64,000 nucleotides of DNA from Isoetes taiwanensis. Taxonomy: Eukaryota; Streptophyta; Lycopodiopsida; Isoetales; Isoetaceae. The notes under the pieces are model-generated. The model did not search any database. It was given only the letters and a program-made list of their open reading frames with translations, and had not been told where the DNA came from. A program made the translations under genes and the position numbers. Location: positions 14,507,760 to 14,571,759 of the forward strand of contig JAJEKV010000021.1 in NCBI GenBank assembly GCA_021234155.1. The letters run 5' to 3'. Of the stretch, positions 42,700-54,614 are shown one piece after another. Within the stretch, counting starts at the first letter, position 1. Each line of letters begins with the position of its first letter.

Positions 42700-43085
42700 A
42701 AACAGGAAAAGGCCAGTAGATTGGTTAGATAGCACCACTAGGACAATACTTGCTCTTATGAAGGAATGCAAGGTTCACAACAATGGGAACATTAATCTCT
42801 CTAGGAGCCAATGGAAAGAAATTATGATCAAATTGCAACCGAATGTTGATGATTTGGAAGAATTGAGGCAATTGAGAAACAAATGAGAGAAGTTGCAGCT
42901 GAGCTATAAGGATGAAAAGGAGGCCGAGAATAGGACAAAGGCTGCTCAAGTTATTGGCCATGGTTTGAGATAATTGATGATCTCAAACATGACCAAATGA
43001 ATGATGAGGACTTTCTTGAAGCAGGGGATGATGGAGATTTTGGAACAGAAGCTTTTGAAGAAGCAGATATGTTTGCTACAATATT
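42700..43085 (+). pseudogene. PIF/Harbinger Myb-like ORF1 remnant
   Basis: Plus-strand translation gives WLDSTTRTILALMKECKVHN, NLSRSQWKEIMIKLQPNVDD, LRQLRNK, stop, EKLQLSYKDEKEAENRTKAA. This matches the Myb/SANT-like DNA-binding protein that accompanies plant Harbinger transposases: W-T....L......G......W..I, then QL+NK...LK..Y. It has an in-frame TGA and a frameshift. It converges on the transposase, which is on the opposite strand, a normal arrangement for this superfamily. Confidence 0.65.
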
Positions 43086-43129
43086 ATGTGCCTCATCTAA
43101 TCCCCTTCCTTATTCATCCTATTGCTCGT

Positions 43130-43681
43130 CTATTCTATCTCATAGTAGTTAACTAGAGGCAAATCCTGCTCAATAGATAACATTTCCATGCCAAGGTCCT
43201 CCATTATGCAGAAATTCCATAGAACACAAATGGCATGAGTTATTTTTGATGCTCTGCCAATGTGAATATTCAAGGACTTCAAAATTTTCAATTTTTTCTT
43301 GACAGTGCCAAATCCATTTTCAGCACAAGCCCTGCCCCTGTATATATCCTTTTATTGAACCTTACAAAAGGCCCAGAAGTAAATACTTTCAAAAGAAAAT
43401 TTCTGCTCGACTGTATAGAATCTCTAAGTAACATTGGAGGAATCCTAACCTGCATGTTATGGTTAGTAAAACGCCCTTTACTGATCTTCTTGTCATTCAA
43501 GATGATGATTGGTTCTTGCATGATCTGTTTGCAGCCAGTTTCCTGTACAAGCTACTCTTCTTGAATTGGTTTGCATCATGGACAGACTTTATTCTTGACA
43601 CACACAGACATTAATAAAGAGCCTATCATGTGTGACCACTCCTTGCATAAGACAAGAATATCTTTTGTGGCTACTGTAATA
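43130..43681 (-). pseudogene. PIF/Harbinger DDE transposase, C-terminal part
   Basis: The minus strand reads YYSSHKRYSCLMQGVVTHDR, LFINVCVSRIKSVHDANQFK, KSSLYRKL, then a decayed second-Asp region, then GRACAENGFGTVKKKLKILK and HAICVLWNFCIMED. These are the HARBI1-type nuclease motifs, including G-S-V-H-D-A, the E of the E-N-x-F-G block, and the C-terminal H-A-x-C-x-L-x-N. Frames shift at least twice. It continues the N-terminal part at 52140-52916 once the 8.5-kb insert is removed. Confidence 0.8.
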
Positions 43682-43688
43682 ATGCTAT

Positions 43689-43715
43689 GGTTCTCTTCTT
43701 ATATAGAAGAGAACC
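43689..43715 (-). terminator. 3'-terminal hairpin of element B
   Basis: Perfect 11-bp stem GGTTCTCTTCT/AGAAGAGAACC around ATATA, ending 7 bp from the element's 3' end. The same hairpin is at 51213-51239 in element A. Confidence 0.85.
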
Positions 43716-44857
43716 ATCATTCTGGGGAAAGGGACGTTTGTTTTGGCGTCACGCTATTTTGGACGTAGGAGTCATCTTTAGCCTGAGTTTTCTTTGGCAC
43801 ATGATTTCTTTAGCTCCGTCTGCTATATATCCCTGTAGCATCCAAGCAATTCTTATCGGCGTTTCCTTTGAGCTGAATTCTCCTTGTTATAGTGTTTCCC
43901 TATAGCCTATTCTTTCATTCAGGTACTGCTCTCTGCCTGCTCCAGAAGGATTGGGCTCAGAATTGTCAGCTGTTTTAAGCATCACGATATTCTTGCAGTC
44001 CCGATCCCTTAAAACTAATGGGCATTTACGCATGCTTGGCTTGTTCTCTCAGATTTTTTGTCGTAGTCTGTTCTGTGTTAGGTTGCTGGCCCTTCTGCTC
44101 TTCTCCGTCCGCTATCTGCCCTATCCTTTTCTGCTCCGCCATGATCGTCTGCTCTGTCCTTTTCTGACTTTTTCTGATTCGCCATGGTTTCTGTTATCTG
44201 CTATCGTTTCTAGCTTGCCCTCTTCTATCCTCCATGATTCGGATTCGCCAGATTTTTCCTGCTTTTATCATGTTTCTATTTTTCTGATTCTGCTCTTCTT
44301 TTTTGACCGGCAGCGGGATGCTTACCTTCGACCTATCTATTGTTTAGAGCATTCCCTTTCCGGTTAGGGTCTGTTCATCTGCTCTGGTTGGATTCGTCAT
44401 GCTTTTTGCCCATCAATCCTGGTTCCGACTGCTCTCTCCTCTCCTTTGATCTGGCCCATGGGTTCTTATCTTGTTCCCTTCCAAGCAAGTGTTTCGTCCC
44501 TCTCATCCCTCTGCGAACCCAATCCGAGTCTTCTCATGGCCGGAGTCCCAGGTTTTGGGCATTTCCTGCTCCCATCGGCCGCCGGATCTGGCCTGTATTT
44601 TTTGCTGGGGGATACCGGGTCGGAGTATCTCGACCAAGTCGGGTAGTCCCGGGTTCCCGGGTCCCGGTATCCCGATGCCCCCTCCCTCCCTTTCTTCGTG
44701 TTTTCTTTGACTTTTTTCTTAGATAGGTTTTAAGTTTGGTTTTCTATGGTCTAGGGTTTCTTGTTTATGGTGTGGTTTATTTTTATGTTTTTGTCATGTA
44801 AGGTAGTGGATGTTGGTTTTTCAAGTTCGATGGTGCATGCGTATTATCATGTAGGGT

Positions 44858-45059
44858 TTGGTTTTGTTTTCTAAGTTACGTGTATGATCTCATGACCTTT
44901 TTTGCATACGCATTCATAATTGTGCTCACTATAATACTTTTCTACGGAAACCTATGGCTTGGTTTTGTTTTCTAAGTTACGTGTATGATCTCATGACCTT
45001 TTTTGCATACGTATTCATAATTGTGCTCACTATAATACTTTTCTATGGAAACCTATGGC
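44858..45059. repeat. Tandem duplication, 101-bp period (inside element B)
   Basis: Two nearly identical copies start GGTTTTGTTTTCTAAGTTAC and contain CTCATGACCTTTTTTGCATA. A smaller duplication (TGCCTAGATAGGGT, about 37-bp period) follows at 45246-45318. Confidence 0.9.
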
Positions 45060-45856
45060 TCGCACGTATTTGCTCATATTCATGCATTGGCTTTTCGCGG
45101 CATCTACTTCCCTCTTCACTTGTCTCTTTATTCGAATTTGTTATTCTAGGTGTCTTGCCCTTTTTTGTCTTATAATATAATGTTCTTAAGCCTATGTATG
45201 GACGATTGCCATTTTGCTCGTTTTTCTCATGACGGTCTGTGGGGTTTTTTGCCTAGATAGGGTCGGTTTTTTGGGATTTTTTGCCTAGATAGGGTTGGTT
45301 TTTTGGGATTTGTTTCGACTCTTTTTCTTTTTCGCCGTGGTTGTCATTGGTGTGTTTCTTTTGTTGGTTGTTTGGTTCCTTCCTATGTTGTTTTCCAATA
45401 AGTTTTCCGGTTTGTTCATGTGGTTCTTACCCCCCTTTTCCTTCTTTCAGTGACCATGTGTGCTCAATCTACTCTCCGGAGCTTTACTCTGCCCACCACT
45501 GATACCGAACGTACCCCCCTCCTTTGCCTGTCGTCATACCGCCAAATGTCCCTGTCTGGGTCGACCCAAAGACTTTTCGTACCTTTTCCGTTTGAGGGCC
45601 ATGACCCTAATCTTTGCGTTGCTTTCATACTAATTAGAATGTTGAATTTAGATTGCAGCATCCTCTTTGTTACATGACTTCATATTATGCAAAAGTCCAG
45701 TGTTCTAAAGAAGTCATGGTTCAAATGGATTTTTGGAACTTTATGATTACATATTGTTAGAGAATCATTCGGTAGTGTAGGTGGTTTGTTGTCATAGAGG
45801 CTAGAGTTCAAAACCTCATCAAAGCGGTCTCACGACTTCTATCTCGTGTAACCATC

Positions 45857-46090
45857 CTCAGGAAAGCAATGGGTAAGGTTTGTGAAAGCTTTTTTCTTGT
45901 TTGCCTCACCAAAAGCATAAGATTACTTGCGTGGCTCATCATGCACCATATGGTATCTAAATCATATGCAAAAGCTAAAGATTGCCTTGCATGCCTCAGG
46001 AAAGCAATGGGTAAGGTTTGTGAAAGCTTTTTTTCTTGTTTGCCTCACCAAAAGCATAAGATTACATGCACCGTATAGTATCTGGATCAT
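45857..46090. repeat. Tandem duplication, 138-bp period (inside element B)
   Basis: Units start CTCAGGAAAGCAATGGGTAA at 45857 and 45995 and share CTCACCAAAAGCATAAGATT. Another diverged pair (AAGGGTCCTTGTGCATAATA-like units) lies at about 46613-46720 and 46851-46960. Confidence 0.85.
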
Positions 46091-49000
46091 TTGCCTTGCT
46101 TGTTTGTCTTGTTCTTGCTTCTACAAGGTTTATATTTCATATGTGCAAGTTCTAGTTCTAGTTCCAAAGTGGTTTGTCTGGATTTCACATCCTTAAAGCA
46201 GCATGTAGTGTTGGATCATCGCAAAAGTTTTTTCTCACTCTGTTTGTCTTGTTCTTAGCCTTTATAAGGTTTTCTTTCTAGGTGCGGAAGTTTCTTCGCT
46301 TGAATGTGCTAGGGCCTCGGTCAAGTTATGCTTCTTTTCTTGTCGATTGATGCATGGGGGGTTGGTTATGTTCGAGGTCTTAAAAAGGATGAATTACGAG
46401 GTCTTAAGAGGATGTTAAAGGGATGATTACGAGGTCTTAACACGGATGGTTACAATAGTTTCTATGTTGAGATTGATTACTCTCGTCCTTGCCTCCTTTT
46501 TTATCGGTTCTGTGTTGAGATTGGTCCGTCTAGTCCTTACCTCATATTTCCCTTGGTTTGACGCCATGCATAGGTCAATTGTGCCACTTTTTTATAACAT
46601 TGAACCTTTCGTTGTCAACATTATAATAAGGGACCCTTGTGCATAATATTATTACACATTAATTAATAACCACAAGTCTTGGTACATAGCATTCATAACA
46701 AAGGGTCCTGGTGCATAGGTTGGTTTTGTCTAGGTTGGGTTTGGTCCGTCTCATCGACGCCTCCTCTTTCCCTTGTTGTTTTGTTGCCCATGGTGCCCTT
46801 TTATTTTATTTTATTTTATTTTTGTTATCAACGTTAAACTTTCTTTGTTATAAACATTATAATCAAGGGTCCTTGTGCATAATATTATTAAATATTAATA
46901 ACAAGAAGTCCTCGTGCATATTATTAGCCATTGCTAACACAAAGGTCTTGGTGCATAGGTTGGTTGTGCTTGGGTCCATTGTGCCCTATCCCCCACAAGA
47001 GCATTTTCTCGTTTGTGTTGTTTTTTCTGTCGGTTGCCGTGGATGTGCTTGAGCTTGGAGTCTAGAGTCAGTCCTTGTTTGCTTCGTTGCTTTCTTGGTT
47101 GTCTGGTTCTTGCATTAGTCGTGTTAGGAATGGTATGCACTTTCTTTGTTCTTTCTTTCAGCCTTTTGGGTTGGTCGGTTTATGGTGTCCATCCTCACTG
47201 TCTCTATTTTTCTGTATCTAGATTAACTATCTTACGTGTCAAATCCTTTTTTGGCTTTCTTACTTGCGTGTATTTGTAGGTGTATAAATTATGGGTTATT
47301 GCTCATTTTTCCAGAGTCGTTTGGTTCTTTTCTTGGGTCGGTTTGCATTTAGCTTTGTATAATTATCGTGGGGTATGTTTCCTTGGGTCGCCTATCTTAT
47401 TTCTTGTTTACCTTCATTTAAAAATTGACTAGTCCTTCTAGTTTTTTAGTGGTGATTGGCGTGTTTGATTTCATAGGTTCGTCCTAGTGATGGTTTCTCT
47501 CTTTGGTGGTCTATTTTATGTCCTTTTGCTCTCTCTTTCGGATTTGAAGGTTTAAAACCCTGTCTTGTTTTGTAAGTTATGTAGTGGGTAAAAGTAGGGT
47601 TGTTAGATGTTGGTTTTATCAGGTTCCCTTGGGCCAGTTGCTGTTTAGATTAGTATATTTGTCAGAGGATGGTTTTTTCCTTTGGTGGACTGACCATGTA
47701 TGGTTCCCTCTTTTTTGCAAATGTGCCTTCGTTGGTTTTAGTTGCAGGGTTCTTGGTGTGGGAAAGCTTCGAGCTATGGTTCGGTTGGGGATGGCATCTC
47801 GAGTAGATGCGAATAACAATCATTTTTTGACTTGGCGACTAGAGGGGTCAATGTCGGACTGGCTTCTTGATAGTTTTCCTCGTCTTGTCATTATTAAGGG
47901 GTGGTGCCGTCTCTAGTCGACTTTGATGGGGATCGTTGTCAAATCTTTGTCCACAGAGGTCAACAAAGGACTAACTACTTTGTATGTGGCTTTTTTACGC
48001 CAAGTCAGGTTTGCATTTAGTTGCTTCATTGCATTTTGGGCAATTCCTCATTATATCCTGTATTTAATCAACACATGCCGGTTGCCCCCTTTTCTTGACA
48101 TTTTTGGCACTTGACCTACGGACTTTAGCACGAGTTGTCGGGCGAGTCAGGTATTTTCAGTATCTTGACTACAACCTTCTCCATTTGGATATTCTGGCAT
48201 TTTTCTACACATGAACTTTTCCTTAGCTGCATTCGTCATGAGTTGGTGATTCATGTTAGTTCATGCCATGTTGCTTTTGGTTATTCTCGACACTTTCTAA
48301 TTCTCGTAGACATGGTGTGGTCCATAACGTCTCTATTTTCTACCACCCTTAGTCCTTTTTGTTGCGCTTTGCTTCCATACTTAGATGTGGTCCTTTTTTG
48401 CTTAGGATCTCATGTTCCCCCGTCGTTGATCTATTGGTACCATTTGTGGTGGTCGCTTACATTTTTGGTCGTTTTGCAGGAATTTTACAATTGGTGGTGT
48501 TTGCTAGAATCATTTGGCTTTTTCCAGTGCCATATCTCAGTTGGCATTTTGTGTGGGTTGAGCTCTTGCATTCTTGCGGCATTGGTGCTTGTGACATTTA
48601 GTTGCAAATCTTCTTTTATATTCCTTTTATGTGGCGAGTTCCATGTCCTTGTGTTGACCACCTAACCATGTGCCCCTTCAATTCTTTTTCATTGGCTTCT
48701 TTCCACTGCCTTTACTCATTCCCTTCACTACACGACGTCCATTATCCCCTTTTTTGTCGACTGTTGTTCCATTTGTCTCGTTGAGCTCTTATGGTGTCCC
48801 TTGAGTCCTAGCTCTTGCAGTCCGGGTTGTGCTTGGGTTGCTTCCATACGTCTTTATGCTGCTCTGCTTGTCCGAGTTGTCCTGAGTTGTCCCATCTGTC
48901 TGATTGCTCGTAGCATTCTTGTCTCATGATTTCTCAGCAGTAGTTTGTTCACTTGCGGATGCAGGTTTTGTTCCTCTCACTCGTGCTTTTTCCCTGGTTT

Positions 49001-49189
49001 TTTCAGTGGTAGTTTGTTCAATTGCCCAATTTATTTCCCTCGCCTTTCCATTTCACAGCGGTTTTCTAGTGTCTCTTTCTTTATCCCATTCCTCTATCCA
49101 TTTCATTTGTTTTGCTTCCTTTTTGCTCTAGGGTTCTTGAGCTTTGTTTCTAGATGTCTGTATATAAGTGCATGCTTGTTTCTCTTATA

Positions 49190-50270
49190 TTCTCAATTGT
49201 TCTTTTTGATGCCCTTATGAGGGCCTATACTCCTCTCTTTTATCATTGATTCTTAGTTTCTCGTGAATGCCTTCGAGGGCTTTATTTGCATTGGTGGCCT
49301 TAGCTCCTTTATCCCAATTTGCTCAGCTCCTCTATTCCTGATCTCTTATTCCATCCATTTCATTATAATCTCGCATTCCTTTCCTTTTTCATTTTGCATT
49401 TTGTCCCTTTCCTCTTTGTTTGTTCATTTTATCTCTTGAAACGTCTTTGCTCTTCTAGTGTCTTGACTCCCTCCTTTGCCCGCCTCTTGACTCATCATAG
49501 TGCTTTTTGCCCTGGTAGTGTCCATTCATTATGTTGTTTTACTATGTTGACCCCAGTTATTTCATCCACCTTGCTTGGCCTTTTTTACTCTTGTTGGTCT
49601 CAGCGACCGGTTTGCCCTCGTCAACCAAATTCGCAAGTTGTTCATCGAGTTGTTCTTTGACTCTGCTTCTTCCGACGATGTCATATAGCACCCATCTTTC
49701 CCAATCTTTCTCTCGCCATCATGGGTTCTTTGGTCCATCTAGATTGTTCTTGAGTCTCAAGATCCCTATCGTTGTTTCTACATTGAAGATTTGCTTGGAT
49801 CGGTTATGCATATGGGTATACATTCATGAGTTTTAGTCCTTGCTATTTCTTGTTGTTGCTCTATTTGTCCTTTTACTCCAATCTTCTCTTATGTTCTCAG
49901 TGGTTCTCATGGATGCCCTTATGAGGGCCTATACTCGCTCTTTGTCATGGATTCTTTCTGTCTCATTAGTGCCTTTGCGGGCCTTTAGTTATTTCCATTT
50001 TGTGTTCTCGGCCATTTTGTCTCGTTTGCTTTGTTTCTCTATTCTCGATCCCTTTTTCTATCCATTTCATTCTAGTCTCCTGTTTGTCTTTTTTCACCCT
50101 ATGTTTGTTCCTTTCCTCTTGTTTCCATTTTATCCCTTGAGATGCATCTTTGGTCTGCTGTTGTCTTGATTCCCTCCTTTGTCTGCCCCTTGATTTGACG
50201 TAGTTCTTCTTGCCTTGTTGGTCCAGTCGTCATGCCTTTTCTATGTTGACTTCTTACAAACTAAAGGAGT
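49190..50270. repeat. Diverged duplication, about 704-bp period (inside element B)
   Basis: GATGCCCTTATGAGGGCCTA occurs at 49208 and 49912, each followed by matching C/T-rich sequence (CCATTTCATT, CCTTTCCTCTT, TTGACTCCCTCC-like). It is older than the 101- and 138-bp duplications. Confidence 0.75.
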
Positions 50271-51205
50271 TGTTTGGTGTTCCCTTTTTCCCGCGACATT
50301 CTCCCTTTTGGCCTGCATTTTAAAATTCCAAATGCGGTTGCATCTTCGCAAATTCATGCATGTTGGTGGTTCTTGTGGTCCGTTGTCTTGCATTCTTACG
50401 TGGTATTTGTTCTTGTTTCGGGTTGCACTCAGTTTTCTTCATCCATTCTTTTTCTTGGCCTTGATCCCATCCTCGCTGACTATGTGACATCGTCTACCAG
50501 TGTTCTCAATTGCATAATTGTCCTGTCACCTTATGAAACCTTTTTGTTCTTGTGTCTCGGGGTCCCGATCGTCTTTTTCCTGTAGGTTATGTTGTTTCTA
50601 TTTTTTGAAAGTTTGTTTGATCTAGTTATGCATGTAGCGCATACGTTTAGGTTTTCGTCCTTGTTTGTTGTAGTGTTTTGTCATTATAGTATTCATTGTG
50701 GTTCTCTGCTGGTACGTTGTTTCTTGAATTTTAGTTCCAGGTGCTCTTTGTTGGCTTGTTGACTATGTCCATTCTTGATATCTTCTCTTTTATGCATTCC
50801 ACGGCGCATAGTTTTTGGACTTTCTTTATGGGTTTTGCACTTCATGAAAGTTCGCTTGAGCCTATTCTGCATGAATAATATAAGTTAGGTATGTTTGTTC
50901 TTATTTCCGTAGCGTCTTGTCGTTAGGTTTTTTCTGTAGTTTGTTTCATGTGCTTTGATGGTGGCCATTGATCTTGGTTGTGTTCGATTTTCATGCCTTC
51001 TTTGCCTTATGCGGTCCAGTGGTCTTAGGGTTTCTTGCGCCCCTTCCCCTCTATTTGCAGTGGCATCCCACCTCATCTCATGATTATTACACTTTCCTAG
51101 CAGTATGCCTTACAATCTCTCGGGGTCTCTATGTATGATGGGGTTTGAGGGAGGTTCCTCTTTGTGTCGGATGTTGATATTTGTGCATAAGGACCTTTCC
51201 CTAGA

Positions 51206-52139
51206 ATGCTATGGTTCTCTTCTTATATAGAAGAGAACCATCATTCTGGGGAAAGGGACGTTTGTTTTGGCGTCACGCTATTTTGGACGTAGGAGTCATC
51301 TTTAGCCTGAGTTTTCTTTGGCACATGATTTCTTTAGCTCTGTCTGCTATATATCCCTGTAGCGTCCAAGCAATTCTTATCGGTGTTTCCTTTGAGCTGA
51401 ATTCTCCTTGTTATAGTGTTTCCCTCCCTCCCTCCTCTACGGGCTGGTCGCATGGTTGGTTCGCTTGGCTTCTGTTTGGTTTCTGTTCATCCCGCCTCAT
51501 GAGGGCGGATTCTACTCTTCTCTTCTATCTCATTGGGGGCGGGTGGCCTCTGCAATTTCCCAGCGTAGCACTTGTCGCTTCTGGAGGGCACCTCGGGGAT
51601 GACCCCCGGGGTCGGGCCTAGTCTATCTTACTCTCTCTCTCTCTCTTTCTCTCTCGGCGTAGCTATGGGCTTCCGAGTGAACCAATTTCTCTCGATTTCC
51701 ATTCATCTTTTTTTTCGTACATGAAACGTTTGTTGCTGCTTGGCCTGTTAGGCTTCTAACTCATTGTCTTGCCTTGACTTTCCATGAGGTCAGTTGTGTG
51801 CAGTGACTAGACGATCCTCTTTCGTGGCGGTTCCCGAGCAGTCTCTACGTGTTTGGGGGTCAAGTTGGGGTCCTGGATTCGATGGGGCGACGGAAACAAT
51901 GTTGGTCTGGTGGAGTCGTCGGGGGATTTTGGCAGTTACGTATGCTTTGAGATGAGGCAGTTGATGCTTAACTTGGTGTTTGGGCTACCTAGGATGTTCT
52001 TCTGATTGTTATATTATTACTCACTCATTTGGGGTTATTTGTAAACTCCTATGATTCATTGTACTCATTTCATTCAGCTCAATGAAAACACCACTTCACT
52101 TCGGATGTTGATATTTGTGCATAAGGACCTTTCCCTAGA
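51206..52139 (-). mobile_element. Non-autonomous Helentron-like element A, 934 bp
   Basis: Same termini and orientation as element B: 5' TCTAGGGAAAGG (52128-52139), subterminal inverted copy (51245-51256), hairpin (51213-51239), end CATAGCAT. It is joined head-to-tail to element B with no host DNA between. The 220-bp 3' segment differs from B at about three positions. The interior (51426-52100) is unrelated to B and includes a (CT)n tract at 51624-51655. No ORF is recognised. Confidence 0.75.
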
Positions 52140-52916
52140 ATCATCTCCATGGCCTTTTTTCCAAGGTTTCTTGTACAAAAATACGTGAGAACCATCTACA
52201 ACCCCAAAAATATTGTCTATACCTATGGCTTCCTTAATATCTGCAATAATTTCCAGCATCCTTTGGCTTGTTGGCATATTGCAAATAATTTTGGAGTATA
52301 ACATGGTCTTAGATGCCAAAGCTAGAGTTATTTTTTTAGTGTACTTCGCGACTGTGGACTTTCCTTACATAAAATCTTTGACCTATATGCAATGGTTATT
52401 TCTCCATGATAAACTATAAAGAACCATAGCTACTGCTTTCCTAGGATGAACAGGAGCTTGAACTTTCTGACTCGGCCTATGGAGATAAGGAACATCAAGA
52501 TCTACTAATTTCTCAAAGCTTGCCCTCTTCATTCTCAGTGGACGATAAAAAATCATTCTCATTCTCATTCTCATTCATTATGTAGAATTGGTGCCACATA
52601 TCATTTTTGTAAGAATGTAAGCAATTCCATGCATGATTATCCATGTTATCCCATTGTGTGGTCTATCTTGGACGGACCTAGAACCTTCTTGGTGGCCTCC
52701 TGAGTCAGGAAGCAGCTAACAGTAGCATTGTTGAGGCTGCAAAAAAAAAAGGGGGCATGTTATCTTCAAGCAGTCGGGCATCATCTTTATAGATATCCAT
52801 GGGATCAAGCAGTTTATTTCATTTGCTTCAATGAGATCAAAACAAAAATTTTGTAAAGTGAATCCAAGAAGAAGAGCCCTAGTGAGCATGGCGATCATGC
52901 CCAACAAGACCGGATC
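52140..52916 (-). pseudogene. PIF/Harbinger DDE transposase, N-terminal part
   Basis: The minus strand starts MDPVLLGMIAMLTRALLLGF, then (another frame) FYRPLRMKRASFEKLVDL, AVAMVLYSLS, and IFGVVDGSHVFLYKKPWKKG ending HGDD at 52140. F-R-M-s-R-A-S-F-x-K-L and G-x-x-D-G-S-H (first catalytic Asp) are Harbinger signatures. A (CATTCT)n microsatellite at 52547-52575 adds NENE-type residues. Several stops and shifts are present. The gene is cut exactly at the Helentron border. Confidence 0.8.
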
Positions 52917-53859
52917 CATGGGAAAAAGACCTTGTTTTCCAGAAAGATTCTGGTACATCAGGAAAACAAAAGTTGGTAAATACCTCCTGTTCGGATCTGT
53001 TGCTACTTCCTACTCGGATCTGCAACAACTAGAAATATCCCCTATTCTAAACTTTTAGAAATGCCAAAAGAAGAAATTATCCCATATTAGAGCACTTACT
53101 GAAAAAATAGTGGAGGGAAGAAATCCGGTGATTAGGAGGTTCTCGAGGTCAAAGTGTCATTGTTAGGCCTCGAGAGAAACTCCTCTCAATCCACCTCAAT
53201 AAATAAGATATAAAAATTGTTTCTCACTATATAGCATGAGAGATACAAAAATTTTGATCATGTGACCAACCCGTATAAGAGAGAGGGAGGGAGGGAGGGA
53301 GGGAGGGGGGGGGGGGGGGGAGGGAGGGAGAGAGTAGAACACCTTAGCAATAGCTAAACCCAATGAAGCTAAAATCTTAACAAAATAAATGTTAAGATAG
53401 TAATAGAAATGAGACCATAAAATATTTCCTTCAAGCAAACTAATAAATAACATTTAGCCCAACAGAACAATTTACTCCCTTCTACGAAGGCAACCTGTAT
53501 GGTTCAAGTACATCACAAAGGTCAAGGTCTTTGCTGGGAGGGAGGCAGGGAAGGAGGGAGGGAGAGAGGGAGAGAGAGTTGAAGGGGAGGTATATAGAGA
53601 GAGAAAATAGAGAGATAGTATAGAGTGTTACATGCCTCAAAAGAGGCCAAGTTTGGCTACTATGAACCCCCTGGATCCCACTCTTTGAGTCCCTTGGACT
53701 CCCTACGCCAAACTTGCGTTGATCTCTCGGATCAATACTGCAACATAGTGCAATTTCGAATCATTCCTATTTTCTATTCTCCTTTCCTTGAGATCTAGAT
53801 CTTTTATGTAGATTCTAGCTCTTTTAGTACTATTAATAGTGAACTAAGTGTACTTTCTT
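52917..53859. repeat. Spacer with G-rich microsatellites
   Basis: (GGGA)n then a G17-18 run then (GGGA)n at 53278-53330, and a second GGGA/GAGA tract at 53535-53620. I found no Harbinger terminal inverted repeat here, and no gene. Confidence 0.8.
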
Positions 53860-54181
53860 GGGTGAAAGCATGCTAGGGTGTACCATCTAAAGTACTTTTT
53901 AGGGAGTGCGAAACTACCCAGAAAAGTACCCAGCACTGGGTACTGGGAACTTGCATAAATGCTGCAATAAATAATAAGTTTGAGAGTTAATCCATTTATA
54001 TTAGTCTCTAATAGTATTGTTATCCTCTAATACTATTGATTGATATGTTACTGACATTCAATTCAAAAAATTTCGATTGATTTTAATGGAAAGAAAAAAC
54101 AAAAAGTACCAGTTTTAAAAGTACCCAGTGTAGGTACTTTTGAGGGTTCCAAAAGTGGTACACCGTAGCATGCTTTTACCC
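53860..54181. mobile_element. MITE, 322 bp, with 26-bp terminal inverted repeats
   Basis: GGGTGAAAGCATGCTAGGGT + GTACCA at 53860-53885 pairs with TGGTACACCGTAGCATGC + TTTTACCC at 54156-54181 with two mismatches. TCTT flanks both ends, a possible 4-bp target duplication. The interior is AT-rich with subterminal GTACCCAG / CTGGGTAC motifs that also pair. No ORF. Superfamily uncertain. Confidence 0.8.
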
Positions 54182-54614
54182 TCTTCGCAACAACAACTTA
54201 ACTGGTTGTGTTACTAATACTTAACCAAATGTGCTTTCAACTACTTAACTAGTTGTATTTAGATACTTGACACTTCTATTATGCATTGATGCCATGTGTC
54301 CCTTAAACCTACAATGTTCATAATATACCCCCCCCCCCTCAAATCCTTGATAATTTTAAAATCCATTCCCTGGATCACCCAATGGCCATGGTTTCAATAT
54401 CTAGTCCCTTCAAAAAACCCATTCCCTGGATCACCTTCTGACTATGGTTTCATAACTCAACACTTTTTGTGCACGTCCTACTTGTCATCCCTGATGCAAG
54501 TTCAAGTTCTTTACTTTTTGGGTAACTGACCCCCAATAATCTCCATCAATCCTTCCGTGGCCTCCATGGGTTTTGATTTAAATGAAGGATTTTTTGCACG
54601 TACTCTTCACTCTC
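54182..54614. other. Intergenic, nothing recognised
   Basis: Contains a C10 run near 54330 and two CCATTCCCTGGATCACC copies (about 54362, 54419). These may be leader or LTR sequence of the gypsy remnant that follows. Confidence 0.4.

Larger units (their letters stand above)
43682..51205 (-). mobile_element. Non-autonomous Helentron (Helitron2)-like element B, 7.5 kb
   Basis: On the minus strand it starts TCTAGGGAAAGG (51194-51205) and ends in a hairpin (GGTTCTCTTCT stem, 43689-43715) then CATAGCAT. Just before the hairpin is CCTTTCCCCAGA (43721-43732), an inverted copy of the 5' terminus; such asymmetric TIRs mark Helentrons. The 5' 39 bp and 3' 220 bp are shared with element A next door. 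The interior has no Rep/helicase, endonuclease or other recognisable gene and is strongly T-rich on the plus strand. It contains many local dupl­ications. Confidence 0.75.

Noticed and set aside
45760-45825. tRNA-like box A/B pair
   Set aside because: The boxes (TAGTGTAGGTGG and GAGTTCAAAACC) are weak and no body, tail or target duplication defines an element.
48135-48665. 176-codon plus-strand ORF in element B
   Set aside because: It lies in T-rich biased sequence where long hydrophobic frames arise by chance; overlapping frames are equally open and no family is recognisable.
43682-52139. The 220-bp direct repeats as LTRs of a retrotransposon
   Set aside because: The repeats are both at the 3' ends of units that also share 5' ends; there is no PBS, polypurine tract or TG...CA border, and the hairpin plus subterminal inverted copy fit Helentrons better.
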